A stretch of 64,000 nt of DNA from Aidingimonas halophila (GCF_900106955.1 NZ_FNNI01000005.1:248001-312000), one strand, 5' to 3'; shown: positions 1 to 8,986, counted from the stretch's first letter. The notes: generated by a model not told the origin, from the sequence alone. Translations and numbers: made by a program.

Positions 1-791
1 TATCGCGTAAGCAGGCGACCGATATAATCGTGTTGCTGCTGTGGTTGAGGGAGTCGGTACTGAATGGCCCCCGTCGGACAGACCGAGGTGCAACTACCGG
101 CGCCTTGGCAGCGATAAGGGTCGATCTCGATCCATGACTCGATACGTTGCTGTCGCTCACTGATGGCATCGGCAGGGCACACCGACAAACACCGTGTACA
201 ACCGGTATGGCCGCTGCTGTCATGTGCACAGCGATCATGATCGATTTGAAAATAGCGCGGTTTTTCGAATGCTCCGATATGCTCGGGAATGGCTTGAAGC
301 ACGTCTTCGCATGCCTGCGTATGCCATTGGCATGCAAAATAACCGGGCGGGTTGAGTTCCAGAGCGAGTTGGGGGGGCTCGCCTAGATCCAGTATCAGAT
401 CGAAATGAGGGCGATCAATCGAGGCCTTGGCCAGGTTGATCGGACCTTCATCATGGTCTAGCCAAACGTCGAACGATCCCAGATAGCCTTGAATGTCAAT
501 GGATTGTTGCTGTCGGGCGATATGCCAGCATGGGACGTTCCCCCACGCGGTATCGCTTCGTTTCCCATAAGCAAGAAGCGTCACGGATGCCAGCCCGCAG
601 GAATGCAGACGTCGTGACGCCGCAACACAGTCGTCATGAGCGCCGATGATGAGCAAGTTTCCCTGGCTTTGATACTCGACGCTGGCAGGTGTCAGGTTGA
701 CCGGCCAGGATACCTGCTGCGTTGCAGCGTCGCGCGCCTGCTCATTGGCACCGGCATCCAGTGTGGCCGCACCGATAAGGCGTTGGTTCAT
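1..791 (-). CDS. 4Fe-4S ferredoxin-domain protein, formate dehydrogenase accessory cluster (3' end off the window)
   Basis: The gene starts at ATG 789-791 and reads out of the window, so only the first 263 or so residues are visible. After about 190 residues without a recognisable domain there are two ferredoxin-type cysteine clusters: one of the form C-x9-C-x2-C-x3-CP, and a second with CQGAGSC followed by SVCP. This suggests two [4Fe-4S] clusters. It lies downstream of DUF3305 and DUF3306 genes on the same strand and near fdhD, an arrangement I know from formate dehydrogenase accessory islands in Pseudomonas and Halomonas. An electron-transfer or maturation role is inference. The start is set by a GAGGAAAC ribosome site just upstream. 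Confidence 0.8.
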   Translation of the reverse strand, partial: MNQRLIGAATLDAGANEQARDAATQQVSWPVNLTPASVEYQSQGNLLIIGAHDDCVAASRRLHSCGLASVTLLAYGKRSDTAWGNVPCWHIARQQQSIDIQGYLGSFDVWLDHDEGPINLAKASIDRPHFDLILDLGEPPQLALELNPPGYFACQWHTQACEDVLQAIPEHIGAFEKPRYFQIDHDRCAHDSSGHTGCTRCLSVCPADAISERQQRIESWIEIDPYRCQGAGSCTSVCPTGAIQYRLPQPQQQHDYIGRLLTR

Positions 792-879
792 GTTTCCTCA
801 AATCAAGCTAGTAGCGAACGTCTGCGTCGTTATGTATTGCGTTCGTCTTATCTATTTCATCAGTTTCTTATCATAAGTG

Positions 880-1509
880 TTAGCCATTTTGTGATGCTTT
901 GCCAACACGACCTTGGGACGAGAGAGCGCTGTCGGAATCGACATCATGGTCATCATCCGTCTGTGGCGGCTGGTCTGGTGGCCTCTCCGACATGCCAGTC
1001 TCCCGGCCTGGATCCCCGTCATGGCGCGGATTGAGTGATGTGGTATCACCATGTTCTGCATTGGTCGGTTGCTGGTTTGCAAGCTCGTCTTCCGTTGACT
1101 GAGCGGACTCTTCCAACTTGTCAGACCAGCGTCGCAAGCGGTTGGCAACTTCCTGGGCAAGTGGTTTGAGACGCTGTCGATAGTCATCATCGTAATCATC
1201 GAGCCCATCCCGCATCTGGTAATGTGGTGCTTGGTATAGGCGTCGCAAGGCTCGCTTTCTCAAGCCGGCACTGACACCGGGAACCAGAAACGCCTTGATA
1301 TCGCTACCGGGCGGCAAGTCCTCGGGATCTGGCAGTGTGTCATCCAGACTGCCGGGTTCAGGGGATGACGATGCCGAGGGTGGATCCTGCTCCTCGCCTG
1401 ACAATGCCTCGGCTGATGGCATCGCGTCGTTTTCTGGCACCCCAGGCGCGGTCCTGGCGTCATCGGAGTGTTGACGTTTGCGTTGGGACCAACGAGATAA
1501 CCGGTTCAT
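880..1509 (-). CDS. DUF3306 family protein
   Basis: The product is 209 residues, very acidic and low-complexity at both ends (runs of D, E, S and P). A short conserved core at about residues 65-115 contains DIKAFLVPGVSAGLRKRALRR and a YQAP-type stretch typical of DUF3306. The family has no known biochemical function but recurs beside DUF3305, a 4Fe-4S protein and formate dehydrogenase genes. The start codon overlaps the DUF3305 stop by one base (TAATG), so the two are probably translationally coupled. A longer frame reaching 1605 exists but would run into DUF3305, so I chose the coupled start. Confidence 0.75.
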   Translation of the reverse strand: MNRLSRWSQRKRQHSDDARTAPGVPENDAMPSAEALSGEEQDPPSASSSPEPGSLDDTLPDPEDLPPGSDIKAFLVPGVSAGLRKRALRRLYQAPHYQMRDGLDDYDDDYRQRLKPLAQEVANRLRRWSDKLEESAQSTEDELANQQPTNAEHGDTTSLNPRHDGDPGRETGMSERPPDQPPQTDDDHDVDSDSALSSQGRVGKASQNG

Positions 1510-1949
1510 TACTGTTTCTCTTCGGGTTGAGGATTGGGTTTTCCCTTTTTCTTTCTGCCTTCGACCGGGGCCTCGCCGTGATGAGCGAGGTAGGCTTCTA
1601 TCCATACCTGAATGGCCAGAGGCATGGCAGTTTCAAGGACTTGACGTTCACCATCCATCCAGGCTGCAGCGACTTCCTGACTTGCGGTAATGGCTGTGGG
1701 AACGGGAGGTTCGCCCGCCATGCCGCCACACACAAAAAGTCGGGGAGAATCGCTGTTCAAATTGAACCGATAGGCGGCACGCTCGGTCATGTAAAGTTGC
1801 AATTCCAGTACATGAGGTCCCTGCGACCCTGGTGCCAGTGAGGCGATATACCATTGATTGATGGTGAACCCTTTGACGGTACTGGGCTGTTGGGAAAACG
1901 ACAGGCTCAAGGTGCGTCTGCTGTTGATGACCGGTTGCGTCCTGGACAT
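1509..1949 (-). CDS. DUF3305 family protein
   Basis: The product is 146 residues. It has a FTINQWYIASLAPG core near the N-terminus, a YMTERAAYRFNL stretch and a FVCGG motif in the middle, and a lysine-rich tail. This matches the DUF3305 family, found next to DUF3306 and formate dehydrogenase genes; its function is unknown. An AGGAG ribosome site sits just upstream of the ATG at 1947-1949. The frame is open further upstream, but that extension is hydrophobic, lacks a ribosome site and would intrude on the fdhD promoter region. It is the first gene of the three-gene minus-strand operon and is divergent from fdhD. Confidence 0.75.
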   Translation of the reverse strand: MSRTQPVINSRRTLSLSFSQQPSTVKGFTINQWYIASLAPGSQGPHVLELQLYMTERAAYRFNLNSDSPRLFVCGGMAGEPPVPTAITASQEVAAAWMDGERQVLETAMPLAIQVWIEAYLAHHGEAPVEGRKKKGKPNPQPEEKQ

Positions 1950-2069
1950 CGATAGCTCCTGGAGTTTTGCAGCGACAATGACGACAGTAAGCGTCAGGCA
2001 TGCAATGATGGTCAAGCCGATTTCTGTCTGGCACTAGCTGATGATGCAGTACTTCATAAGAGTAACGAT

Positions 2070-2915
2070 GTGATGAGTGATCTCCAGTTAAGCCACGCCC
2101 GGATGCCTACCACGCTTGAAATCGAGGTCATCGATGAGTTCGGAGCCTCCCGCGATCAGGCCATTGCCGCTGAACGGGCGTTGACTCTGTATCTCAACCG
2201 TCGAGAAATCGTGACACTGATGACGCTTGGCGCCGAACCGGAAGCATTGGTTATCGGATATCTGCGTAACCAGGGACTGATCAACAGTTATGAGGATCTC
2301 ATCGCCGTACATGTCGACTGGGATGTCGAGGCAGCTGCCGTCATAACGCGCCAGGAGCCGGAGGATCTCGCTGAACGTCTGGGACAGCGGACAGTGACGA
2401 CAGGGTGTGGCCAGGGAACGGTCTTCGGCCGGTTGTTGGAGACGACGGATATGACGACACTGCCGGAAACCATCGTGAAACAGTCGGTGCTCTATCACTT
2501 ATTGGAGAACTTGGGGGCCTATAACGAAACGTATCGAAGTGCCGGGGCCGTTCATGGGTGTGCGCTCTGTCATCAAGACCAGGTGATCGACTTTATCGAA
2601 GACGTCGGGCGACATAATGCCGTGGATACGCTGGCAGGTCGCCAATGGTTGCAGGGAACGGTCGTGGATGAGCCCGCAGATATCTTCTATACCACCGGCC
2701 GGCTAACATCCGAAATGGTGCTGAAAGTCGCGCAAATGGGGATCAGTGTGTTGGTGTCCCGGTCAGGCGTGACTCAAAAGGGCGTGGAACTGGCCCAACG
2801 TTTCGGCGTGATGTTGATAGCCCGGGCCAAAGGGCGACGTTTCCAGGCGATCGGTAGCGCCGGTCGCCTGGTGCATGATGCGATTCCCTCCAAGCGCCCA
2901 GGAGACCGACGTTGA
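2070..2915 (+). CDS. fdhD: Formate dehydrogenase accessory sulfurtransferase FdhD
   Basis: FdhD moves sulfur from IscS to the molybdenum cofactor and is needed to activate formate dehydrogenase in the cytoplasm. The product is 281 residues, the usual family size. It carries the family's CxxC pair in GCALC (C164 and C167), the sulfur-carrying site, followed by EDVGRHNAVD, the most conserved FdhD motif. Translation may start at GTG 2070 or ATG 2073; neither has a strong ribosome site. It is divergent from DUF3305/DUF3306 across about 120 bp that should hold both promoters. No formate dehydrogenase structural gene is visible, so it presumably lies beyond the left edge. Confidence 0.95.
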   Translation: MMSDLQLSHARMPTTLEIEVIDEFGASRDQAIAAERALTLYLNRREIVTLMTLGAEPEALVIGYLRNQGLINSYEDLIAVHVDWDVEAAAVITRQEPEDLAERLGQRTVTTGCGQGTVFGRLLETTDMTTLPETIVKQSVLYHLLENLGAYNETYRSAGAVHGCALCHQDQVIDFIEDVGRHNAVDTLAGRQWLQGTVVDEPADIFYTTGRLTSEMVLKVAQMGISVLVSRSGVTQKGVELAQRFGVMLIARAKGRRFQAIGSAGRLVHDAIPSKRPGDRR

Positions 2916-2941
2916 GGAAAGGGACGGACGTACATCTCAGG

Positions 2942-3574
2942 TCAGGGACTATCGCCTCGTGTGCAGACCGATAGCACGACGGCATCCTCTTCGCTGACGG
3001 AAACCAGGGCATGCCCCATCTCACTGTCGAAATAGATACTGTCCCCATGGTGCAAGGTCAGGGGTTCATAAAATTCGGTATATAGCATGATGTCACCGTC
3101 CAGGACGATGAGAAACTCTTCACCATCATGGCGAACCCATTCCGTAAACTCCTCGAATTGACGGGCACGAACGATGGTCTTGAATGGGATCATGCGTTTT
3201 TGTGCCAACTGCCAGGACAGCAGTTCATGCTCATAGGTTGGGGTTGGATGGCGTTGACCATCACCGGCGCGGGTCAGGTCACGACGTCCTGAGGTGGCAC
3301 TCTGCGGCTTGGGCGGAGCCAGCAGTTGAGGAAGATCGATTCCCAATCCAGTAATCAGCTTCTGTACGGCGCTGAATGTCGGGGAGATCTGGTCATTCTC
3401 GATCTTGGACAGTGTCGAACGGGCCAAGCCTGTGCGTTGGCTGACGTCATCCAGCGTCCAGTGCTGAGCAAGACGGATTTCCTTCAGACGCTCCCCCAAA
3501 CGAAGTGGTTCGACAAAGGGCTTGCGGCCTGATGCGATTCGCAAGGCGGCATTCTGATCGTTGCTGGCGGTCAT
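2942..3574 (-). CDS. XRE-family transcriptional regulator with C-terminal cupin domain
   Basis: This 210-residue protein has a helix-turn-helix at about residues 26-80 (LGERLKEIRLAQHWTLDDVS, then ARSTLSKIENDQISPTF) and a cupin barrel at about 130-205 (HDGEEFLIVLDG, HHGDSIYFDSEMGHAL). Regulators of this design sense small ligands with the cupin and often control amino-acid, polyamine or osmolyte genes next door. Its target is unknown. The nearest same-strand gene is the deacetylase-family gene 166 bp upstream, and fdhD converges from the other side. Its own promoter should lie in the AT-rich stretch at 3575-3680. Confidence 0.85.
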   Translation of the reverse strand: MTASNDQNAALRIASGRKPFVEPLRLGERLKEIRLAQHWTLDDVSQRTGLARSTLSKIENDQISPTFSAVQKLITGLGIDLPQLLAPPKPQSATSGRRDLTRAGDGQRHPTPTYEHELLSWQLAQKRMIPFKTIVRARQFEEFTEWVRHDGEEFLIVLDGDIMLYTEFYEPLTLHHGDSIYFDSEMGHALVSVSEEDAVVLSVCTRGDSP

Positions 3575-3740
3575 GATACGTTCACTATAAGAAACATATT
3601 TTCATCATAGTCTACCATAGGTTCCGGGGATTTATCGTTCTCGATACGCTTGCATCATGCTGGTATCCGACCTTTTTACATGATATGAGACATCCTGTAT
3701 TTATTTGCCGGGTTTCCTCAGCATGGGAAACAAGTCGAGG

Positions 3741-4676
3741 TCACGGCGCCCAGGGTTGTCCCAGCAACGCCTTGAGATGGGCCTCAACACAGTAGCCGAG
3801 CGTAACCAGGTCATACCCTCCTTCCAGAGTCGATACCAGTCGGTTGTCGGCATATTGAGATGCCACATCGATCAGTTGGCGGGTCACCCAGTAAAAATCG
3901 GCGTTGTCGAGACATAGCCCGGCCATTGGGTCGTTTCGATGGGCATCGAACCCGGCTGATATCAGTACCAGCTCGGGACGGAAGTCGTGCAAGGCAGGGA
4001 GCCATTGCTGTTCTACGGCCCGACGGAATGCGTCGCTGCCGGCACCGGCCGGTAAAGGGGTATTGATGACGTTTGGATACTCCTCGTCAAGATAACGCCA
4101 GGGATAAAAGGAGCGTTGAAAACTGGTACAAATCAAGACATCGGGATCGTTCTTGAAGATATCGATCGTGCCATTGCACTGGTGAACATCAAAATCGGCG
4201 ATGGCAATACGCTGAGCGCCGTAGCGTTGTTTGGCATAGGTGGCACCGACGGCAACGTTGTTATAAAAGCAGAATCCCATCGCTGCAGCGGTTTCCGCAT
4301 GATGTCCCGGTGGTCTTACGGCACAGAACACATTATCCGCCTGCCCCCGATAGACCTTGTCGACGCCGCTCACGACGGCTCCGGCGGCCAATCGGCCCGC
4401 GGCGAGACTGTGCGAGTTAAGTCGGGTGTCGCCATCGAGAACCGCCCATTCACGTGTTGGCTGACGTTGCGCTAGATAGTTCAGGTAGCTGGGGGAATGA
4501 ACGCTGGCGAGTTGCTCATCGGTCGCCGCTTTGGCGTCGAATTGCATGGTTTGCTGTAGTACGCCAGCCAGAGCCAGCCGTTTCTGAATGGCTTCCAGAC
4601 GTGCAGGGCACTCTGGGTGGCCAGGTCCCATGTGATGGAGATGGTAATCTCGATGGGTTACATAGGCGGTGATCAT
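3741..4676 (-). CDS. Histone deacetylase superfamily protein (class IV-like)
   Basis: The product is 311 residues from the start chosen here. It carries the arginase/deacetylase-fold motifs: RPPGHHAE (charge-relay His pair, H125/H126), the metal-ligand motif DFDVHQCNGT, SAGFDAHRNDP (third metal ligand) and LEGGYDL (transition-state Tyr). The Gln after DVH resembles class IV deacetylases, but Cys where Gly is normal is unusual. Such enzymes remove acetyl groups from protein lysines or polyamines. A GGAG ribosome site precedes ATG 4674-4676; an upstream ATG at 4724 lacks one. Its 5' end faces a lysine acetyltransferase gene 103 bp away, suggesting a write/erase pair. Confidence 0.88.
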   Translation of the reverse strand: MITAYVTHRDYHLHHMGPGHPECPARLEAIQKRLALAGVLQQTMQFDAKAATDEQLASVHSPSYLNYLAQRQPTREWAVLDGDTRLNSHSLAAGRLAAGAVVSGVDKVYRGQADNVFCAVRPPGHHAETAAAMGFCFYNNVAVGATYAKQRYGAQRIAIADFDVHQCNGTIDIFKNDPDVLICTSFQRSFYPWRYLDEEYPNVINTPLPAGAGSDAFRRAVEQQWLPALHDFRPELVLISAGFDAHRNDPMAGLCLDNADFYWVTRQLIDVASQYADNRLVSTLEGGYDLVTLGYCVEAHLKALLGQPWAP

Positions 4677-4779
4677 GGCGTGCTCCATCGGGCTATGATG
4701 ATATTCATAGGAAGCCTCTTGCATGACGCTGTCAATACATCGTACATAGGAAGGATACGCCGGATCAGGAGGTCAAGCG

Positions 4780-7527
4780 TTGGGAACTCGTTTTCTGCGG
4801 CATTTCCTGGAGCCGCAAAGCCTGGTCGTCATCGGTGCGTCCGAGGAACCCTATTCGATGGGTGGACTGGTCGTCTGTAACCTGCAGGAGGGTGGGTTTC
4901 CGGGCGCGATTCACGTTGTCAATCCCAGCGGGTATGAGCAAGTCCACGGGGTACCGTGCGTCTCTCGGGTATCTGAGCTGCCATTTGTTCCTGACATGGC
5001 GGTAATCTGTTCTCCCGTTGCCACTGTACCGCCATTGATCGAAGCGTTGGGGCGCATCGGGGTCCGTGCTGCCATGGTGCTTTCCGGCGGTGCGTTTCTG
5101 GATGATCGCAGCGAAGATGGTGGGTCCATCCGCGAGCGCATGTTGAAAGCCGCTCGTCGCTCGGGTATCCGCGTGTTGGGACCTGAGTGTCTGGGTGTCA
5201 TCGTGCCAGGGCGCAAACTCAATGCCACCTACGCCAGTCAGCCGGTCAAGCCCGGGCGAGTTGCCTATCTGGGGCAGTCGGGCATGCTAGGCAATGCCAT
5301 GATCGACTGGGCGGCAGGCCGTGGTATCGGTTTTTCGCATTTATTGACCCTGGGAGACAGCGTCGATGTCCTGTTGCCGGACTTGATCGACTATATCACC
5401 CAGTATGCGCCAAGCCAGGCCATTCTCTTGCACCTGGAACGCATCCATGATGCGATGCATTTCATGACGGCGCTGAGGGAAGCGTCCCGCAATCGACTGG
5501 TGTTGGCGATCAAGAGTGGACGTACGAAGCAGTCGGAATTGTCCGGACTTCCCTCTACACCGGGTATCGACAACCGAGACATTATCGTCGATGCCGCGCT
5601 AGCCAGGGCCGGTGTCGTCAGGGTCGATGATTCGGACGAGTTGTTCGACGCGCTGGAAACGCTTTCTCGAATGAAACCGCTGCGCGGAGACCGTTTGGCC
5701 ATCGTTTCCAATGGGCTGGGGCCGGCCCTGCTGGCGATCGACAAGTTGATCAGTGCCGGTGGCAAACTGGCCGCTTTCAGTGATGGAACGCATGATGACT
5801 TGCTCAAGGGCAACGTCGATATGAGCCTTCCAGGCAGCAATCCGGTCGATCTGGGAGGGAATGCGACACCGGATAGCTTTGTCGATGCGCTGAAAGTGGT
5901 CACTCATGATCCCAATGTCGATGCAGTGCTGGTCGTCCACGCCCCGACCCGACTGGCTCCATCCAAAGCCACGGCACAAGCGTTGGTTGCCCACCGCAAA
6001 TCATTTCACCGCAATCTGCTGACGAGTTGGATGGGCCTGGAAGAGGCGCTGTCGGCTCGTCATGAGAGTCATCTGGCCGGTATTCCGACTTACATGTCTC
6101 CCGAGAAGGCGGTCAAGGCCTTCATGCACATGGTGAACTACCAGCGGGTACAGGCGTTACTGCAGGAAACACCGCCGAGTTTACCGTTCACTACGACGAC
6201 AGAGATTCGCCACCGTTGCCATGAGCTGATTGCTGAAGCAAAAGCCCTTGAGCGCTCAAGTTTGACACACTCGCAGACGTCGGTTGTTCTGGCCGCTTAT
6301 GGCATACCCACAGCAACCAGCCGGTATGTAGCCACAGCTGAGGAGGGGGCTGCCATGGCGGAGTCCTTCTCGGGACGCATGGCCTTGAAAGTCGTTCACG
6401 CCCACAATTGTGTTCCTTACCGTTATCGACGTCATCCGCACAAGTTGTCATCTGGCTTGCTACAGGATCTGGAAACGCCACAGCAAGTTGCCGAGGGTAT
6501 TCAGCGTCTTGAAGACAAGGTGCATGAAAAGTTTCCGGATACCGACATCCATGAATTCTGTCTCCAGCCAATGCTGAGAGGCCGGCATTCATTACAGTTG
6601 TGTGCCGGGATTACACGCGACCCGATATTCGGGCCGGTGATCGTTTTCGGAATCGGCGGCTACAAGGTCAATGTCATGGCCGACAGGCATGTTGCATTAC
6701 CGCCACTGAATATGACGCTGGCCAACGACCTGATTGAACGCACTCATGCTGCCAAGCTGGTTCACGAACACTCGCGTGATCCGGAAAGGGATGTCGAGCA
6801 ACTCAGTGAATTGTTGGTCAAATTATCTCAGATGGCCTCCGACCTGCCTGAATTACGCGGGCTGGAAATCAACCCGCTATTGCTCAACCGAGAAGAGGTG
6901 GTGGCCGTCGATTTTGCCATGGACTTGGGGCCGCCGGCCCGATACGCGATCATGCCGTATCCGGAGGAATTGCGAGAGTGGGTCACGCTTGACAATGGTA
7001 TGGAGGTCGAGATTCGTCCTATACGAGCAGAGGATGCGCCTCTCATAACGAATTTTCATACCCAACTGTCCGAGCAGAGCATCCGCTTTCGTTATTTCCA
7101 GCACAAGAGTGATCTAAGCAAGCGGGAACTCTCGCTTCTCGCCCATATCAATTACGACCGTCAAATGGCCTTCATTGCCGAACATCAGAAAGATGATGGC
7201 AACCCGGAAATGCTTGGCGTCGTGCGTGTCTGGAACGACCCCGACAATATTCGTACCGAATTCTCTATCATCATTCGTGATGACCTGCATGGGGTAGGGC
7301 TGGGTTCCTTGTTGATGAACAAGATGATCCGCTATTGCACCAATATCGGGACGCTGGAAATGGTCGGGAAGGTCATGCTGGACAATCACCCCATGCGCGC
7401 GCTGATGAAACACCTGGGCTTTCGGATGCATTACAACATGGAAGAACAGGTCGTCGATGTCAGTCTCCGCCTGAATGAGCCTGAAACGGATTGGCAACGT
7501 CACCGCCTCGAGAGTCAATCCGACTAG
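4780..7527 (+). CDS. Pat/PatZ-type protein lysine acetyltransferase (acyl-CoA ligase-like plus GNAT)
   Basis: The product is 915 residues. It has an NDP-forming acyl-CoA-synthetase-like part (CoA-binding Rossmann domain about 5-130, with LVVIGAS; ligase domains about 150-460; ATP-grasp-like domain about 490-715) and a C-terminal GNAT domain at about 745-895 (EIRPIRAEDAPLI, then RDDLHGVGLGSLLMNKMI, the acetyl-CoA loop). This is the layout of E. coli PatZ and Salmonella Pat, which acetylate lysines on metabolic enzymes such as acetyl-CoA synthetase. It uses a TTG start behind a strong AGGAGG. It is divergent from a deacetylase-family gene. Confidence 0.9.
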   Translation: MGTRFLRHFLEPQSLVVIGASEEPYSMGGLVVCNLQEGGFPGAIHVVNPSGYEQVHGVPCVSRVSELPFVPDMAVICSPVATVPPLIEALGRIGVRAAMVLSGGAFLDDRSEDGGSIRERMLKAARRSGIRVLGPECLGVIVPGRKLNATYASQPVKPGRVAYLGQSGMLGNAMIDWAAGRGIGFSHLLTLGDSVDVLLPDLIDYITQYAPSQAILLHLERIHDAMHFMTALREASRNRLVLAIKSGRTKQSELSGLPSTPGIDNRDIIVDAALARAGVVRVDDSDELFDALETLSRMKPLRGDRLAIVSNGLGPALLAIDKLISAGGKLAAFSDGTHDDLLKGNVDMSLPGSNPVDLGGNATPDSFVDALKVVTHDPNVDAVLVVHAPTRLAPSKATAQALVAHRKSFHRNLLTSWMGLEEALSARHESHLAGIPTYMSPEKAVKAFMHMVNYQRVQALLQETPPSLPFTTTTEIRHRCHELIAEAKALERSSLTHSQTSVVLAAYGIPTATSRYVATAEEGAAMAESFSGRMALKVVHAHNCVPYRYRRHPHKLSSGLLQDLETPQQVAEGIQRLEDKVHEKFPDTDIHEFCLQPMLRGRHSLQLCAGITRDPIFGPVIVFGIGGYKVNVMADRHVALPPLNMTLANDLIERTHAAKLVHEHSRDPERDVEQLSELLVKLSQMASDLPELRGLEINPLLLNREEVVAVDFAMDLGPPARYAIMPYPEELREWVTLDNGMEVEIRPIRAEDAPLITNFHTQLSEQSIRFRYFQHKSDLSKRELSLLAHINYDRQMAFIAEHQKDDGNPEMLGVVRVWNDPDNIRTEFSIIIRDDLHGVGLGSLLMNKMIRYCTNIGTLEMVGKVMLDNHPMRALMKHLGFRMHYNMEEQVVDVSLRLNEPETDWQRHRLESQSD

Positions 7528-7615
7528 CCGGGTCGTTCATGCGTACGACGGGTTGGTTCCGTCGGACTATGGTACGGTAGGTATTGCATTGGGGTTGATC
7601 ATCAAGTGTTCTGAT

Positions 7616-7644
7616 TTGATGACTCTTCAATAAAAAATTATGAT
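7616..7644 (+). promoter_or_regulatory. Candidate sigma-70-type promoter of proVWX
   Basis: A -35-like TTGATG (7616-7621) and a -10-like TATGAT (7639-7644) are separated by exactly 17 bp, with an A-tract in the spacer. The next gene is proV, so transcription from here would give a leader of about 130 nt. The assignment is by pattern only. Confidence 0.5.
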
Positions 7645-7727
7645 ACGCGCCAGTATAACGAACCGATCGATAAACGCGCGCTGTCTGAAACACTGCGGTA
7701 GGGCAGTCGAGGTACGCAGGAGCAGGG

Positions 7728-7773
7728 GCCTGTCATGCCTTCTCTTGTGTGCCAAAAAATAGGCATAACAGGC
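7728..7773 (+). promoter_or_regulatory. Leader hairpin overlapping the proV translation-start region
   Basis: The arms 7728-7740 and 7761-7773 form a 13-bp stem with one C-A mismatch and a 20-nt loop. The 3' arm ends only 7 nt before the proV ATG (7781) and contains the only AGG-like ribosome site, so the fold could block translation. Whether it forms in vivo is inference. Confidence 0.5.
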
Positions 7774-7780
7774 AAATCAG

Positions 7781-8986
7781 ATGACCGACGACACACAACC
7801 TGTGAAGATCAAGGTCCGGAGCTTGAGCAAGGTCTTCGGGAGCAATCCGAAGAAAGGGCTCGAACTTCGTGACCAGGGCTTGAAGCGTCCCGAGATATTC
7901 GAAAAAACGGGCCTGACATTGGGCCTGTCAGATATCAATTTCGATGTCCACGAGGGTGAATTACTGGTGATCATGGGGCTCTCCGGCTCAGGCAAGTCGA
8001 CCCTGATCCGGTGTCTCAACCGCCTGATCGAGCCAACTGAAGGGGAAATCGTCATTGATGACGAGGACATTCCCAAGCTCAATGACAAAGAGTTGCTGGA
8101 GTGCCGCCGTCGACACTTCTCCATGGTCTTTCAGAATTTCGCTCTCTTTCCCCACCGCACCGTGCAGCAGAATGCCGAGTATGGACTCGAAATTCGCGGC
8201 GTCGATAAGGCAGAGCGCAGCGAAAAGGCGAGAAACTCGCTCAAGCAGGTCGGCCTCGATGGCTGGGAGAATGCCTATCCCAATCAGTTGTCGGGTGGCA
8301 TGCAGCAACGTGTCGGCCTTGCCAGGGCGCTTGCGAATGACTCCAGTGTTCTGCTTATGGACGAGGCGTTTTCTGCGTTGGATCCGCTGATTCGCAAGGA
8401 TATGCAGCAAGAATTGCTGGAACTCCAGCACCGCATGAAGAAGACGACGGTCTTTATCACCCACGACCTCGATGAAGCCCTGAATATCGGCGATCGTATC
8501 ATCCTGCTCAAGGATGGAGAGATCGTGCAGATCGGCACACCCGAGCAGATTCTCACTCAGCCGGCTGACGAATATGTCGAACGCTTCATCGAAGGGGTGG
8601 ACATGTCACGCATCCTGACGGCACGCAATGCCATGCGTCCGGTCAGGGCGACTGCAAGAGAAGATGACGGCCCACGAACCGCGCTTCGCAAGATGAGCGA
8701 GAATGGTCTGGATTCCATCTACGTGACCAGCCGTGACCGCAAATTGTTGGGCCTTGTCGAAGCCGATGCCGCTGATCAAGCGTCCAAGGAAGGGAAGCAG
8801 GACCTCACCAGCGTGTGGCATCAGGATTTCGCTTGCGTCGGCCCGGATGAGCCGCTGCATAACCTTTTTGCCATGTTCAGTGACAAGGGGTTTCCCATCG
8901 CAGTCGTGGATGAGGAGCGTCGCCTTCTGGGGGTCGTAGTCAAGGGGGCCGTACTGGCTGAACTGGCAGAATCAGGAGAGAACTGA
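7781..8986 (+). CDS. proV: Glycine betaine/proline-type ABC transporter ATP-binding protein ProV
   Basis: This is the energy-coupling subunit of an osmoprotectant importer, acting at the inner face of the cytoplasmic membrane. In its 401 residues it has Walker A GLSGSGKS (about 66), the signature LSGGMQQR, Walker B VLLMDEAF, an ITHDLDEAL H-loop and a C-terminal pair of CBS domains (about 285-395), which in the OpuA/ProU family sense ionic strength. The length matches E. coli ProV (400). The ribosome site is poor and lies in a leader hairpin. The stop codon shares one base with the proW start (TGATG), so translation is probably coupled. Confidence 0.95.
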   Translation: MTDDTQPVKIKVRSLSKVFGSNPKKGLELRDQGLKRPEIFEKTGLTLGLSDINFDVHEGELLVIMGLSGSGKSTLIRCLNRLIEPTEGEIVIDDEDIPKLNDKELLECRRRHFSMVFQNFALFPHRTVQQNAEYGLEIRGVDKAERSEKARNSLKQVGLDGWENAYPNQLSGGMQQRVGLARALANDSSVLLMDEAFSALDPLIRKDMQQELLELQHRMKKTTVFITHDLDEALNIGDRIILLKDGEIVQIGTPEQILTQPADEYVERFIEGVDMSRILTARNAMRPVRATAREDDGPRTALRKMSENGLDSIYVTSRDRKLLGLVEADAADQASKEGKQDLTSVWHQDFACVGPDEPLHNLFAMFSDKGFPIAVVDEERRLLGVVVKGAVLAELAESGEN

